NCBI GenBank assembly: GCA_002686265.1
Contig: NZBA01000050.1
Span: 395,955-459,954, forward strand
DNA: 64,000 nt
DNA from: Planctomycetota bacterium
GTDB taxonomy: Bacteria; Planctomycetota; UBA1135; GCA-002686595
Direction of reading: 5' to 3'
The translations under genes were made by a program, and so were the position numbers. Shown piece after piece: positions 49,674-58,459 of this stretch. The notes under the pieces were generated by a model, which was not told the origin of the DNA, ran no database searches, and was given only the letters and a program-made list of their open reading frames with translations. The stretch's first letter is position 1. Each line of letters opens with the position of its first letter.

Positions 49674-51125
49674 ATGACGGCTGAACGACTGCAGAACCAC
49701 ATCGACGGCGCTTGGATCGACTCCGACGCCGCCGAGGTCTTCGAGGTCACCAACCCCGCTAGCGGCGAGGTGATCGGCCTGACGCCCCTGTGCGGAGGCG
49801 ACGAGGTCGATGCCGCGGTACGCGCCGCCGCCCGCGCCTATCCCGACTGGCGTCGCACGCCGGTCGAGGAGCGCATCCAACCCCTCTTCCGCCTCAAGGC
49901 CCTCCTGGAGGAGCACGCCGAGGAGTTGGCCACCATCGTCACGCGCGAGAACGGCAAGACCCTGGCCGAGGCGCGCGGCAGCGTGCGGCGCGGCATCCAG
50001 ATGATCGAGGTGGCCTGCGGCGCGCCGACCCTGCTGATGGGCCAGGCACTCGAGGACATCGCCGGCGGGATCGACTGCGAGAGCGTGCGCCAGCCCCTGG
50101 GCGTCTTCGCCTGCATCGCGCCGTTCAACTTCCCGGCCATGGTGCCGATGTGGTTCTTCCCCTTCGCCGTGGCCTGCGGGAACACCTTCGTCAGCAAGCC
50201 TTCGGAACAGGTGCCCTTCTCGCAGGATCTCGTCTGGCGTTTGATCGACGAGGCCGGCTTCCCGCCGGGCGTGCTCAACCTCGTCCACGGCGGCCGCGAA
50301 GCAGTCGATACCTTGGTCGAGCACCCTTTGGTGCGCGGCGTCTCCTTCGTCGGCTCCAGCCCGGTGGCCGAGCACGTCTACAAGACGGCCGCCGTCCACG
50401 GCAAGCGCGTCCAGGCCCTCGGCGGAGCCAAGAACTTCGTCATCGTCATGCCCGACGCGGACATGGAGCTCACCGTGGCCGCGATTGCGGACTCGGCTTT
50501 CGGCTGCGCCGGCGAGCGCTGCCTGGCCGCCAGCATCGTCCTGACCGTCGGTGACTGCCACGACGAGGTGCGCGCCGGGCTCGAGCGCGCCATGGCTGCG
50601 ATCGAGGTCGGCGACGGGACGCGGGAAGGCGTCACTCTCGGTCCCCTGATCTCCGCTGCCCACAAGCGCAAGGTCGAGGAGTTCATCGCCGCCGGTGCCG
50701 CGGAGGGCGCCGAGCTGGTGCTCGACGGCCGCGAGACGCAGGTCGATGGCCTCCCCGGTGGCTTCTTCTTGGGCCCGACCCTCTTCGACGGCGTCACGCC
50801 GGCGATGAGCATCGGCTCAGACGAGATCTTCGGCCCGGTGCTGTGCCTGATGCACACCGAGAACCTCGAGAGCGCCCTGGAGATCACGCGCGAGCAGCCG
50901 CTGGCCAACGCCAGCTCGATCTTCACCACGAGCGGTAAGCACGCCCGCACCTTCCGCTACGAGATCGAGGCCAGCATGGCCGGCGTGAACATCGGTGTCG
51001 CGGCCCCGATGGCTTTCTTCGGCTTCGGTGGCGCAAAGGGGTCGTTCTTCGGAGACCTCAAGGCCCACGGGCGCGAGGCCTTCGACTTCTTCACCGACCG
51101 CAAGGTCGTCATTTCCCGCTGGTAG
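49674..51125 (+). CDS. mmsA: CoA-acylating methylmalonate/malonate-semialdehyde dehydrogenase
   Basis: The 483-residue protein is an MmsA/IolA-type aldehyde dehydrogenase. It has QPLGVFACIAPFNFPAMVPM, FVGSSPVAEHVYKTAA, Cys283 in GCAGERCLAAS and the C-terminal GVNIGVAAPMAFFGFGG typical of the group. MmsA turns methylmalonate semialdehyde into propionyl-CoA, and malonate semialdehyde into acetyl-CoA, with NAD and CoA. In this operon the likely substrate is malonate semialdehyde from beta-alanine. It is the first gene after the candidate promoter and operator, with the next gene 15 nt on. Confidence 0.93.
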   Translation: MTAERLQNHIDGAWIDSDAAEVFEVTNPASGEVIGLTPLCGGDEVDAAVRAAARAYPDWRRTPVEERIQPLFRLKALLEEHAEELATIVTRENGKTLAEARGSVRRGIQMIEVACGAPTLLMGQALEDIAGGIDCESVRQPLGVFACIAPFNFPAMVPMWFFPFAVACGNTFVSKPSEQVPFSQDLVWRLIDEAGFPPGVLNLVHGGREAVDTLVEHPLVRGVSFVGSSPVAEHVYKTAAVHGKRVQALGGAKNFVIVMPDADMELTVAAIADSAFGCAGERCLAASIVLTVGDCHDEVRAGLERAMAAIEVGDGTREGVTLGPLISAAHKRKVEEFIAAGAAEGAELVLDGRETQVDGLPGGFFLGPTLFDGVTPAMSIGSDEIFGPVLCLMHTENLESALEITREQPLANASSIFTTSGKHARTFRYEIEASMAGVNIGVAAPMAFFGFGGAKGSFFGDLKAHGREAFDFFTDRKVVISRW

Positions 51126-51140
51126 AGAGGAACGTGTAGC

Positions 51141-52013
51141 GTGGCCAGAATCGTGAAGGGCGGACTGATCCAGTGCGCCAACCCCCTCAATGACGAGTCG
51201 CGTCCCGTGGCCGAGATCCAGGCCGCGGCGCTCGAGAAGCACCTGGGGATGATCGAGCAGGCCGGCGAGGCCGGCGTGCAGATCCTCTGCCTGCAGGAGA
51301 TCTTCAACGGGCCTTACTTCTGCCCCGGGCAGGACGTGCGCTGGTACGACGGCGCCGAACCGATCCCCGGACCGACGACCGAGGCTCTGGCGCCACTCGC
51401 CGCCAAGCACCAGATGGTGCTCGTCGTGCCGCTCTACGAGCGCGAGCAGGCCGGTGTCTACTACAACAGCGCCGCGGTCATCGACGCCGACGGGACCTAC
51501 CTCGGCAAGTACCGCAAGAACCACATCCCCCACACGTCCGGGTTCTGGGAGAAGTTCTTCTTCAAGCCCGGGAACCTCGGCTATCCGGTCTTCGAGACCG
51601 CCTACGCCAAGGTCGGCGTTTACATCTGCTACGACCGTCACTTCCCCGAGGGGGCGCGCCTCTTGGGGCTGAACGGTGCCGAGATCGTCTTCAACCCCTC
51701 GGCGACGGTCGCGGGCCTCTCACAGTACCTGTGGAAGCTCGAGCAGCCCGCCCACGCGGTGGCCAACGGCTACTTCATGGGCTGCATCAACCGGGTCGGA
51801 ACGGAGGCCCCGTGGAACCTGGGGAAGTTCTACGGCACGAGCTACTTCGTTGACCCCCGCGGCGAGTTCCTCGCCGAGGGTTCCGAGGACGACGACGAGC
51901 TGGTGTGCGCGGAGATGGATCTGGAACTGATCGAGGAGGTGCGGCGCGTGTGGCAGTTCTACCGCGACCGACGCCCCGAGACCTACGAAGACATGATCGG
52001 GCTGCTGCCCTGA
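51141..52013 (+). CDS. Beta-ureidopropionase (N-carbamoyl-beta-alanine amidohydrolase)
   Basis: The 290-residue nitrilase-superfamily protein starts with GTG. Its triad is Glu53 (CLQEIFNG), Lys126 (YRKNHIP) and Cys163 ([14 protein letters not shown]). [19 protein letters not shown] and FNPSAT resemble beta-ureidopropionases and N-carbamoylputrescine amidases; the neighbours decide for the former. It would convert N-carbamoyl-beta-alanine to beta-alanine, CO2 and ammonia. It lies between mmsA and the dihydropyrimidinase gene, with short gaps of 15 and 8 nt. Confidence 0.9.
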   Translation: MARIVKGGLIQCANPLNDESRPVAEIQAAALEKHLGMIEQAGEAGVQILCLQEIFNGPYFCPGQDVRWYDGAEPIPGPTTEALAPLAAKHQMVLVVPLYEREQAGVYYNSAAVIDADGTYLGKYRKNHIPHTSGFWEKFFFKPGNLGYPVFETAYAKVGVYICYDRHFPEGARLLGLNGAEIVFNPSATVAGLSQYLWKLEQPAHAVANGYFMGCINRVGTEAPWNLGKFYGTSYFVDPRGEFLAEGSEDDDELVCAEMDLELIEEVRRVWQFYRDRRPETYEDMIGLLP

Positions 52014-52021
52014 GGAGATCG

Positions 52022-53422
52022 ATGGCGAAGACACTCATCAAGGGCGGGACGGTCGTAACTGCGACCGAGGTGTTCTGCGGCGACGTGCTGGTCGAGGGCG
52101 AGAGGGTCGAGGCTGTCGGCCGCGACCTCACCGGCGAGGCCGAACGTTCGATCGATGCGACCGACAAGCTGGTGATCCCCGGCGGCATCGACGTGCACAC
52201 GCACCTCGACATGCCGTTCGGCGGGGCGTTCTCCGTCGACGATTTCGAGACGGGCACGATCGCGGCGGCCCACGGCGGGACGACGACCGTGGTCGATTTC
52301 GCCATCCAGGAGCGCGGCAAGCCCCTGCGGCATGCCTGGGAGACCTGGATGGCCAAGGCCGAGGGGAAGGCGACCATCGACTACGGCTTTCACATGATCA
52401 TGTCCGAGCACACGCGCGAGCTCGAGCGCGAGATGGGCGACCTGGTCGAGGAGGGCGTGACTTCCTTCAAGCTGTTCATGGCCTACCCGGGCGTCTTCTA
52501 CATGGACGACGGCGGGATCTTCCGCTGCATGCAGCGCTCCGGAGAGCTGGGAGCGACGATCTGCATGCACGCCGAGAACGGGATTGTGATCGACGTGCTG
52601 GTGGAGCAGGCTCTCGCGCGCGGGGAGACCGAGCCGCGCTACCACGCCCTGACCCGCCCGCCGCGCGCCGAGGCGGAGGCCACCCACCGCGCCATCGCCC
52701 TGGCGGAGATGGCGGACGTGCCCGTCTACATCGTGCACCTCTCGGCCGCCGAGGCCTTGGCGGAGGTGAGCGCCGCGCGCGCCCGCGGCCTCGACGCCTT
52801 CGCGGAGACCTGCCCGCAGTACCTGTTCCTGTCCCACGACAACTACGAGGAACCGGGTTTCGAGGGCGCCAAGTATGTCATGAGCCCACCCCTGCGGGAC
52901 AAGGCAAAGCAGGGCGAGCTGTGGCGTGGGCTGAAGACAGGCGATTTGCAGGCGATCTCCACCGACCACTGTCCCTTCTGCTTCAACGAGGGCAAGCAGC
53001 TCGGCCGCGACGACTTCAGCAAGATCCCCAATGGAGCGCCCGGGATCGAGACGCGCATGCTGTTGACCTTCGACGGCGGGGTGGCGGCGGGGAGGATCTC
53101 CCTCAACCGCTGGGTCGAGCTAACGTCGACGTCCCCCGCGAAGCTGTTCGGCCTGTTCCCCAAGAAGGGCACCATCGCACCGGGCGGTGACGCGGACATC
53201 GTCGTCTTCGACCCGGCGGGCCGGACGACGCTGAGCGCCGAGACCCTGCACATGAACGTCGACTACAACCCCTACGAGGGGCGCGTCGTACGCGGAGCGG
53301 TGGACGTCGTGCTCTCGCGCGGCGAGGTGATCGTGGACGGAAGCAGCTTCAGCGGCTCGACCGGCCGCGGACGCTACCTGCCGCGCAAGGACCGCTTCGC
53401 CCGGCTCACCCCCCTGGTCTGA
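52022..53422 (+). CDS. hydA: Dihydropyrimidinase (D-hydantoinase family)
   Basis: The 466-residue cyclic amidohydrolase shows all metal ligands at the usual spacing: His59 and His61 in [12 protein letters not shown], carboxylated Lys150 in [11 protein letters not shown], His183 in CMHAENG, His239 in YIVHLS and Asp315 in STDHCPF. The C-terminal MSPPLRDK and NVDYNPYEG motifs are typical. It opens dihydrouracil to N-carbamoyl-beta-alanine. The ATG at 52022 is 8 nt after the preceding stop with a GAGGAG ribosome-binding site overlapping that stop. Dihydropyrimidinase is preferred over hydantoinase because of the pathway genes around it. Confidence 0.94.
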   Translation: MAKTLIKGGTVVTATEVFCGDVLVEGERVEAVGRDLTGEAERSIDATDKLVIPGGIDVHTHLDMPFGGAFSVDDFETGTIAAAHGGTTTVVDFAIQERGKPLRHAWETWMAKAEGKATIDYGFHMIMSEHTRELEREMGDLVEEGVTSFKLFMAYPGVFYMDDGGIFRCMQRSGELGATICMHAENGIVIDVLVEQALARGETEPRYHALTRPPRAEAEATHRAIALAEMADVPVYIVHLSAAEALAEVSAARARGLDAFAETCPQYLFLSHDNYEEPGFEGAKYVMSPPLRDKAKQGELWRGLKTGDLQAISTDHCPFCFNEGKQLGRDDFSKIPNGAPGIETRMLLTFDGGVAAGRISLNRWVELTSTSPAKLFGLFPKKGTIAPGGDADIVVFDPAGRTTLSAETLHMNVDYNPYEGRVVRGAVDVVLSRGEVIVDGSSFSGSTGRGRYLPRKDRFARLTPLV

Positions 53423-53441
53423 CCAATCCCGAGAGGACGCC

Positions 53442-54773
53442 ATGAACGAGGATACTCGCCAGGAAGATCCGGCCGCGGCGGCCCGTGCGAAGCACGCGGA
53501 GTACCTCCTACCCGCGGTCGCCAACTACTACGACGAGCCGGTCGTGCTCGCCAGTGGCGAGGGGATGACCCTGCGTGACGTCGATGGCCGCGAGTACCTC
53601 GACTTCTTCGGTGGCATCCTCACCGTCTCGGTTGGGCACTGCAACCCACGCGTCACCGAGCCGCTGAAGCTGCAAATCGACCGCCTCGGCCACGTCTCCT
53701 CGCTCTACCCGACCGTGCCGACGGTCGAGCTGGCCGAGCGCCTCGCGCGCCTGACTCCGGGGCGCTTGAAGAAGAGCCTGTTCACGGCCTCGGGCACCGA
53801 GGCCGACGAGACGGCGGTGGTCCTGGCGCAGCTCTTCACCGGTTCCCAGGAGATCATCGCCCTGCGCCACGGCTACTCCGGGCGCTCCCTGTTGGCTCAG
53901 TCCCTCACGGGCCACGCGCCTTGGCGCGCGGTCCCGACCCAGATCGCTGCGATCAAGCACGCCGTCTCGCCCTACTGCTACCGCTGCCCGCTCGGCGCGA
54001 CCTACCCCGAGTGCGAGGTGCGCTGCGCCACGGACCTGCGCGAGCTGATCCAGACCACGACCACCGGATCCGTGGCCGCCTTCCTGGCCGAGCCGATCCA
54101 GGGCGTGGGCGGCTTCATCACGCCCCCGCCCGAGTACTTCCAGATCGCGGTCGACATCGTGCGCGAACACGGAGGCGTCTTCATCTGCGACGAAGTCCAG
54201 ACAGGCTTCGGGCGCACCGGCAGCCGCATGTTCGGTATCGAGCACTGGGGCGTCGAACCCGACATCATGACCATGGCCAAGGGCATCGCCAACGGCATGC
54301 CGCTGGGCGTCACCATCGCCACGCCCGAGATCGCCGACGCCTTCAAGGCGCTGACGATCTCGACCTACGGTGGCAACCCGCCCTCATGCGCCGCCGCCCT
54401 GGCCACCCTCGACGTGATCGAGGGCGAAGCTCTCGCGGCCAACGCCGAGACCCTGGGAGCGCGCCTGCGCGAAGGACTCGAGGAGCTCCAGCGCCGCCAC
54501 CCGCGCAGGATCGGTGACGTGCGCGGGAAGGGTCTGATGCAGGCTCTCGAGCTGGTGGTCGACGAGACCGCCGGCGACCGCACCCCCGATCCAGAGAGCA
54601 CCTCGCGCCTGTTCGAGGAGACCAAGGCGCGCGGCCTGTTGATCGGCAAGGGCGGCCTGCACGGAAACGTCACGCGCATCTCTCCGCCCTTGATCGCTGG
54701 CGCCGCCGACGTGGACGAGGCCCTGCGCATCCTCGGCGAGGCCTTTGCCGCCATCGACTCCCAACCAGGATAG
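53442..54773 (+). CDS. Class-III aminotransferase, probably beta-alanine:pyruvate/glyoxylate type
   Basis: The 443-residue protein matches the AGXT2-like branch of class-III aminotransferases: EYLDFFGGILTVSVGHCNP, LFTASGTEADETAV, FICDEVQTGFGRTGSRMFGI and the PLP Lys280 in MTMAKGIANGMPLG. AGXT2-type enzymes use beta-alanine and D-3-aminoisobutyrate with pyruvate or glyoxylate. In this operon it should turn beta-alanine into malonate semialdehyde for MmsA. It starts 19 nt after hydA, with an AGAGGA ribosome-binding site. The acceptor keto acid cannot be told from sequence. Confidence 0.9.
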   Translation: MNEDTRQEDPAAAARAKHAEYLLPAVANYYDEPVVLASGEGMTLRDVDGREYLDFFGGILTVSVGHCNPRVTEPLKLQIDRLGHVSSLYPTVPTVELAERLARLTPGRLKKSLFTASGTEADETAVVLAQLFTGSQEIIALRHGYSGRSLLAQSLTGHAPWRAVPTQIAAIKHAVSPYCYRCPLGATYPECEVRCATDLRELIQTTTTGSVAAFLAEPIQGVGGFITPPPEYFQIAVDIVREHGGVFICDEVQTGFGRTGSRMFGIEHWGVEPDIMTMAKGIANGMPLGVTIATPEIADAFKALTISTYGGNPPSCAAALATLDVIEGEALAANAETLGARLREGLEELQRRHPRRIGDVRGKGLMQALELVVDETAGDRTPDPESTSRLFEETKARGLLIGKGGLHGNVTRISPPLIAGAADVDEALRILGEAFAAIDSQPG

Positions 54774-54779
54774 GACGCC

Positions 54780-55880
54780 GTGCCCGATCTCTCCATCGAA
54801 GTCGACGGCCTGCGCTTCCCCAACCCCTTCGTTCTGGCCTCGGGTCCGCCGGGGACCAACGGGAAGGTCATCAAGCGTTCCTTCTCCCTGGGCTGGGGCG
54901 GCATCGTCTGCAAGACGATCAGTCTCGACAACCAGTTGGTGACCAACGTCGTCCCGCGCTACGGCAAGCTCACCGACCGCGACGACAAGAAGAAGGTGAT
55001 CGGCTTCCAGAACATCGAGCTGATCAGTGACCGCCCGTTCGAGTTGTGGCTGGAGGAGCTGGCCGAGTGCAAGGCCGAGTACCCCGACCGCATGTTGATC
55101 GCCTCGATCATGGAGGAGTACCACGCCGACCGCTGGGTAGAGATCGTGGAGCGCCCCCAGGCCACCGGCGTCGACGCCCTGGAGTTGAACCTCTCTTGTC
55201 CCCACGGCCTGCCCGAGCGCCGCATGGGCGCCGCGATGGGCCAGGATCCCCAGATCGTCGAGGAGGTCTGCGGCTGGGCCAAGGACGCCGCGACGATTCC
55301 CGTCTGGGCCAAGATGACGCCCAACATCACCGACCCGACCGGCCCCGCCCTGGCGGCCGTCCGCGCGGGCGCGGACGGCCTGAGCGCCATCAACACCATC
55401 CTGTGCATCATCGGGATCAACCTCGACACCCTGCGGCCGATGCCGACGGTCGAGGGGCACTCCGAGCCCGGCGGCTACTCCGGCCAGGCGGTGCGGCCGA
55501 TCGCCCTGCGCCAAGTGATGGAGATCGCCCGCGCCTGCCCCGACGCGTCGGTCTCCGGCATGGGTGGCATCGAGACGGCCGAAGACGCGGTGCAGTTCCT
55601 GCTCGTCGGCGCGAGCACGGTCCAGGTCTGCACCGGCGCCATGCTGCACGGCTACGAGATGATCGGGGAGTTGTGCGAGGGCCTCGCGGCCTTCATGGAG
55701 CGGCACGGCTTCGAGAGCGTGGCGGAGTTCGTCGGCAAGAGTCTGCCTTGCTTCACGACCCATGCCGATTTGGTCGAGCGCCAGCGAACAGCGCGCCGCG
55801 AGAAGGCGGGCACCTCCAACCGTGACGGCATGTGGAAGGGTGACATCGCCGCCGAGACCGACAGCCTGGTGACGGACTGA
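54780..55880 (+). CDS. preA: Dihydropyrimidine dehydrogenase, PreA-like flavin subunit lacking ferredoxin domains
   Basis: The GTG start at 54780 is 6 nt after the aminotransferase stop. The 366-residue protein is a class-1/2 dihydroorotate-dehydrogenase-like FMN barrel closest to PreA/DPD: FPNPFVLASGPPGTNG, LELNLSCPHGLPERRMG, ITDPTGPALAAVRAGADGLS, GYSGQAVRPIALRQV and SGMGGIETAEDAVQFLLVGA. It would reduce uracil or thymine, or run in reverse. E. coli PreA has two 4Fe-4S clusters in a C-terminal extension; no CxxCxxC is present here. PreT is not in the window. At the place of the mammalian DPD catalytic Cys (GLACGQDP) this protein has GAAMGQDP. Confidence 0.87.
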   Translation: MPDLSIEVDGLRFPNPFVLASGPPGTNGKVIKRSFSLGWGGIVCKTISLDNQLVTNVVPRYGKLTDRDDKKKVIGFQNIELISDRPFELWLEELAECKAEYPDRMLIASIMEEYHADRWVEIVERPQATGVDALELNLSCPHGLPERRMGAAMGQDPQIVEEVCGWAKDAATIPVWAKMTPNITDPTGPALAAVRAGADGLSAINTILCIIGINLDTLRPMPTVEGHSEPGGYSGQAVRPIALRQVMEIARACPDASVSGMGGIETAEDAVQFLLVGASTVQVCTGAMLHGYEMIGELCEGLAAFMERHGFESVAEFVGKSLPCFTTHADLVERQRTARREKAGTSNRDGMWKGDIAAETDSLVTD

Positions 55881-55917
55881 GGCCGGGACACCGGCGCCGG
55901 CCACGGCGGCGCGAGGG
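55881..55917. repeat. 37-bp intergenic repeat, copy 1
   Basis: This segment fills the whole gap between the convergent preA and sulfatase stops. Positions 58322-58358 are 34 of 37 identical. The core GGCGCCGGCC is self-complementary. The second copy directly precedes the 99-nt structured repeat. Confidence 0.6.
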
Positions 55918-57960
55918 TCAATCCCCGGCGTACCCCATCGCCCGCAGCTCGTCTTCCTGCTCCTGGGACACGGCCGCGGCCGCGCCGCCGACCGTCGCCT
56001 CGAACAGGAATCGCTCGCGCTCGCTGAAGCGCTGCATCAGTTCACGCGGCCAGGCCACCTCGGAGTCGGCCAGGTCGCGCCGTTCCGCTGGGTCGCGCGA
56101 CAGGTCGTAGGCGTGGGCCAGATCCGCCAGGCCAGAGTCGCCCCGTGAGGTGGTCGCGATCACCTTGCGTTGGCCGGCGATGATCGCGGCGTGATTCGGG
56201 GCGCCGCCGGAGCACTGGAAGGCGTACACCGCCCCCGGACCCGCCGCAGCCAGGGCGCCGGGGCCGCTCCAGGCCGGCCAGGGCGGCAGGCCGAGCAGCT
56301 CGCAGATCGTCGTCGGCACACTCGCCAGGCTTCTCGGCCCATCGACGAAGCCGGCGGCCACGCCCGGTCCGGAGACGATCAGGGGGACGCGAACCAGCTC
56401 CTCCCACACCCCCGAGCCGTGCCGCTGGACGCCGTGCTCTCCGAAGGCCTCGCCGTGGTCGCTGGTGAAGACCACGAAGGTGTCGGCCAGGAGCCCGCGC
56501 GCGCGCAACATCGACCACAGCGCGCCGAAGGCCGCGTCCATGTCGGCAGAGCCGCCTCGGTAGAGCGCGAGGAGGTCGGCGGTGGGCGTCTGCGCCGGAG
56601 GATCGTCGGGAAGGCCGGCGAGGCCCAACTGGGCACCCAGTCGTTCACGGGTCCGCGGGCTGACCACGTAGGGATGGTGCGCGCGGTAGCTGTGGAAGAA
56701 GAGGAAGAACGGCCGGCCGTCGTCCGCGTCGAGCAGCTCCTCGAAGAGCTCCAACGTGCTCTCGACCGGGCCTTGCTCTTCGTGGAACCACTCGAAGCCC
56801 TGATCCAGACCGTAGGTGCGCGAGACGAAGCCGCGCTCGGTGACGGCGCCGGTGCGGTAGCCGTGCTCGCGCAGGACCTCTGCCAGCGTCCGCGCGTCCT
56901 CCGAAAGCCGCGAGGCGCGGGTGTCGGCCGCGGCCTGGTGAGGGTAGAGCCCGGCGAGCATGGATGCGTGCGAAGGCAAGGTCCAGCTGCTCGTGGCATG
57001 CGCCACGCGCACGACGCGCGCGCCCTCGGCGAAGCGGTTCAGGTGCGGCGTGAGCTCGGGCAAGCCGCCGTAGACGGCCAGGTTGTCGGCGCGAAAGGTG
57101 TCGGCCGAGACCAGGACCACGTTGGGGAGGCGCGGGTCGTCCGGCGGCTCGCGCTCGAGAACGGGGTTCAGGAAGGCCGCCACACACGGCGGCCCATCGA
57201 CCTCGAACCGCAGCGTGGCGCCGGGGCGGCGCGTCCCATCGAGGCGCACGACGTGTCGTTGCGCACGCACGCATTCGTCGAGCGGCTGTTCGACTTCGAA
57301 GGAAGTGCGTCCGTCGACGAGCACTCGAAAGCGGACCGGTCGACCGTCTTCTGTGTGTCCGAAGGCGGCGGTGGCGAAGCGCAGCAAGCCGTTTGCAGGA
57401 AGGTCGATGGAGAGCTCCTCCGCGCGGCCCGGGAACAGGGGGATGCCGTTGGCCTTGAGCGGCCCGAGGGCAACGCGCCAGAACCCGTCCTGTTCGGCGC
57501 CCAGCTCGAGAGCGAGGCGCAGGGTGGCCTGCTCGAAGAGCTCGTCGGTGTCGCGCAGGACCAGGAAGGCCGTGTCGCGCGCAACGCTGAAGGTGCTCTC
57601 CCTGGGGAGCCTGTCGAGGAATGCCGCGCGCATGTCGGCGTCGACGCCGTCGGGCAGCCGCGCCCACAACGCACTCGCCCAGCGCCGGTCAAAGAGGGTC
57701 AGCTCGCGCTCGCCGACTGCGAGTGTGGGTCGCGTCGCGGCGTTCTCGGCGCGGTAGGTCGGGACCAGCATCCGCGTGCGCCAGATGCCGTCGCCCAACG
57801 CTTCCCAGTCGGCGCGTTCGATCTCGATCTCGACCTCGACCCGCGCTTCGGCGGGCGCGAAACCGCGCGACAGGTCGATCCGCCCCGCCGGCGCGTCACC
57901 ACCCGAGCACGCCGCGGCCAGCAGGGAGACGAACCCGAGCAGCCGATCTCGCCCCACCAT
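55918..57960 (-). CDS. Sulfatase-superfamily lipoprotein, Thr-type
   Basis: The 680-residue protein has a lipobox ending at Cys18 (LLAAAC). Residues ~30-270 are an unusual beta-rich domain not present in the other two sulfatase-like proteins here. The superfamily domain follows: VVLVSADTFRADNLAVYGG for the metal site, Thr327 in SSWTLPSHASMLAGLYP at the nucleophile place, and FTSDHGEAFGEHG. Formylglycine formation needs Cys or Ser at this point, so a Thr-type phosphodiester- or phosphotransferase-like activity is more likely. It converges with preA and is divergent to nothing recognisable. A 495-nt structured gap lies upstream. Confidence 0.82.
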   Translation of the reverse strand: MVGRDRLLGFVSLLAAACSGGDAPAGRIDLSRGFAPAEARVEVEIEIERADWEALGDGIWRTRMLVPTYRAENAATRPTLAVGERELTLFDRRWASALWARLPDGVDADMRAAFLDRLPRESTFSVARDTAFLVLRDTDELFEQATLRLALELGAEQDGFWRVALGPLKANGIPLFPGRAEELSIDLPANGLLRFATAAFGHTEDGRPVRFRVLVDGRTSFEVEQPLDECVRAQRHVVRLDGTRRPGATLRFEVDGPPCVAAFLNPVLEREPPDDPRLPNVVLVSADTFRADNLAVYGGLPELTPHLNRFAEGARVVRVAHATSSWTLPSHASMLAGLYPHQAAADTRASRLSEDARTLAEVLREHGYRTGAVTERGFVSRTYGLDQGFEWFHEEQGPVESTLELFEELLDADDGRPFFLFFHSYRAHHPYVVSPRTRERLGAQLGLAGLPDDPPAQTPTADLLALYRGGSADMDAAFGALWSMLRARGLLADTFVVFTSDHGEAFGEHGVQRHGSGVWEELVRVPLIVSGPGVAAGFVDGPRSLASVPTTICELLGLPPWPAWSGPGALAAAGPGAVYAFQCSGGAPNHAAIIAGQRKVIATTSRGDSGLADLAHAYDLSRDPAERRDLADSEVAWPRELMQRFSERERFLFEATVGGAAAAVSQEQEDELRAMGYAGD

Positions 57961-58455
57961 GCCCGCACCGTACTACCGGCGGACAGGAGATGGAACCGGC
58001 CGTCTTCGGCCTCCCTGCCTCCAAGCTCCAGTCCGAGGCGGCGTGCCACCCCGCCGCGTGGGCCTGGAGGAGGCGGGCCGCCCGCCGAGCGGCGCGCTAC
58101 GGCCAGGTCGGTGCTCGGCGCTCCGTGTCCGCGATCCTCCACGCGTCGCGCTGGGAGCCGAAACCCGTGGGCGGTCAGGCCTGGTCGACGGTGCCGGTCG
58201 CGCGGCCCCCCCCGGGTGCCCCGTGCGAGGCTCGAGGTGCGTCCTGGCGGCACCTCGAGGTGCCTCCCACCGGGAAAGGGGCCGGCGGTGGGACCTGTCC
58301 CGCCGTCCGGAGGCCTTCTGTGGCCGGGACACCCGCGCCGGCCGCGGAGGCGCGAGGGGCCTGGCAGTCCGTTGAGAAAGGGCCGTGGCGAGACGAAGGC
58401 ATCCTCGTCGCCGCGAGGAGGGCGAAGGCGGAGCAGGGCGTTCCACGACGGGCTG
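57961..58455. other. Structured intergenic region without genes
   Basis: The region holds a 16-bp palindrome (GGCACCTCGAGGTGCC, 58249-58264), a hairpin with 8-bp arms (TCCCACCG/CGGTGGGA, 58265-58293, 13-nt loop), copy 2 of the 37-bp repeat and then copy 2 of the 99-nt repeat. Short AT-poor open frames here lack ribosome-binding sites. It may be a composite of nested repeats. Confidence 0.6.
58322..58358. repeat. 37-bp intergenic repeat, copy 2
   Basis: Identical to 55881-55917 at 34 of 37 positions, without a gap. It ends three nt before the 99-nt repeat. Both copies lie beside a gene 3' end. Confidence 0.6.
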
Positions 58456-58459
58456 CTAG
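58361..58459. repeat. 99-nt structured intergenic repeat, copy 2
   Basis: The partner is at 1424-1522. The element has the same length, the same 19-base central hairpin (58402-58420) and a closing stem in which base changes are compensated: a C-G pair near the end (1425/1521) becomes T-A (58362/58458), G-T becomes G-C (58367/58453) and C-G becomes T-G (58368/58452). The TAG stop of the permease gene (58456-58458) lies inside the stem. Confidence 0.7.
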
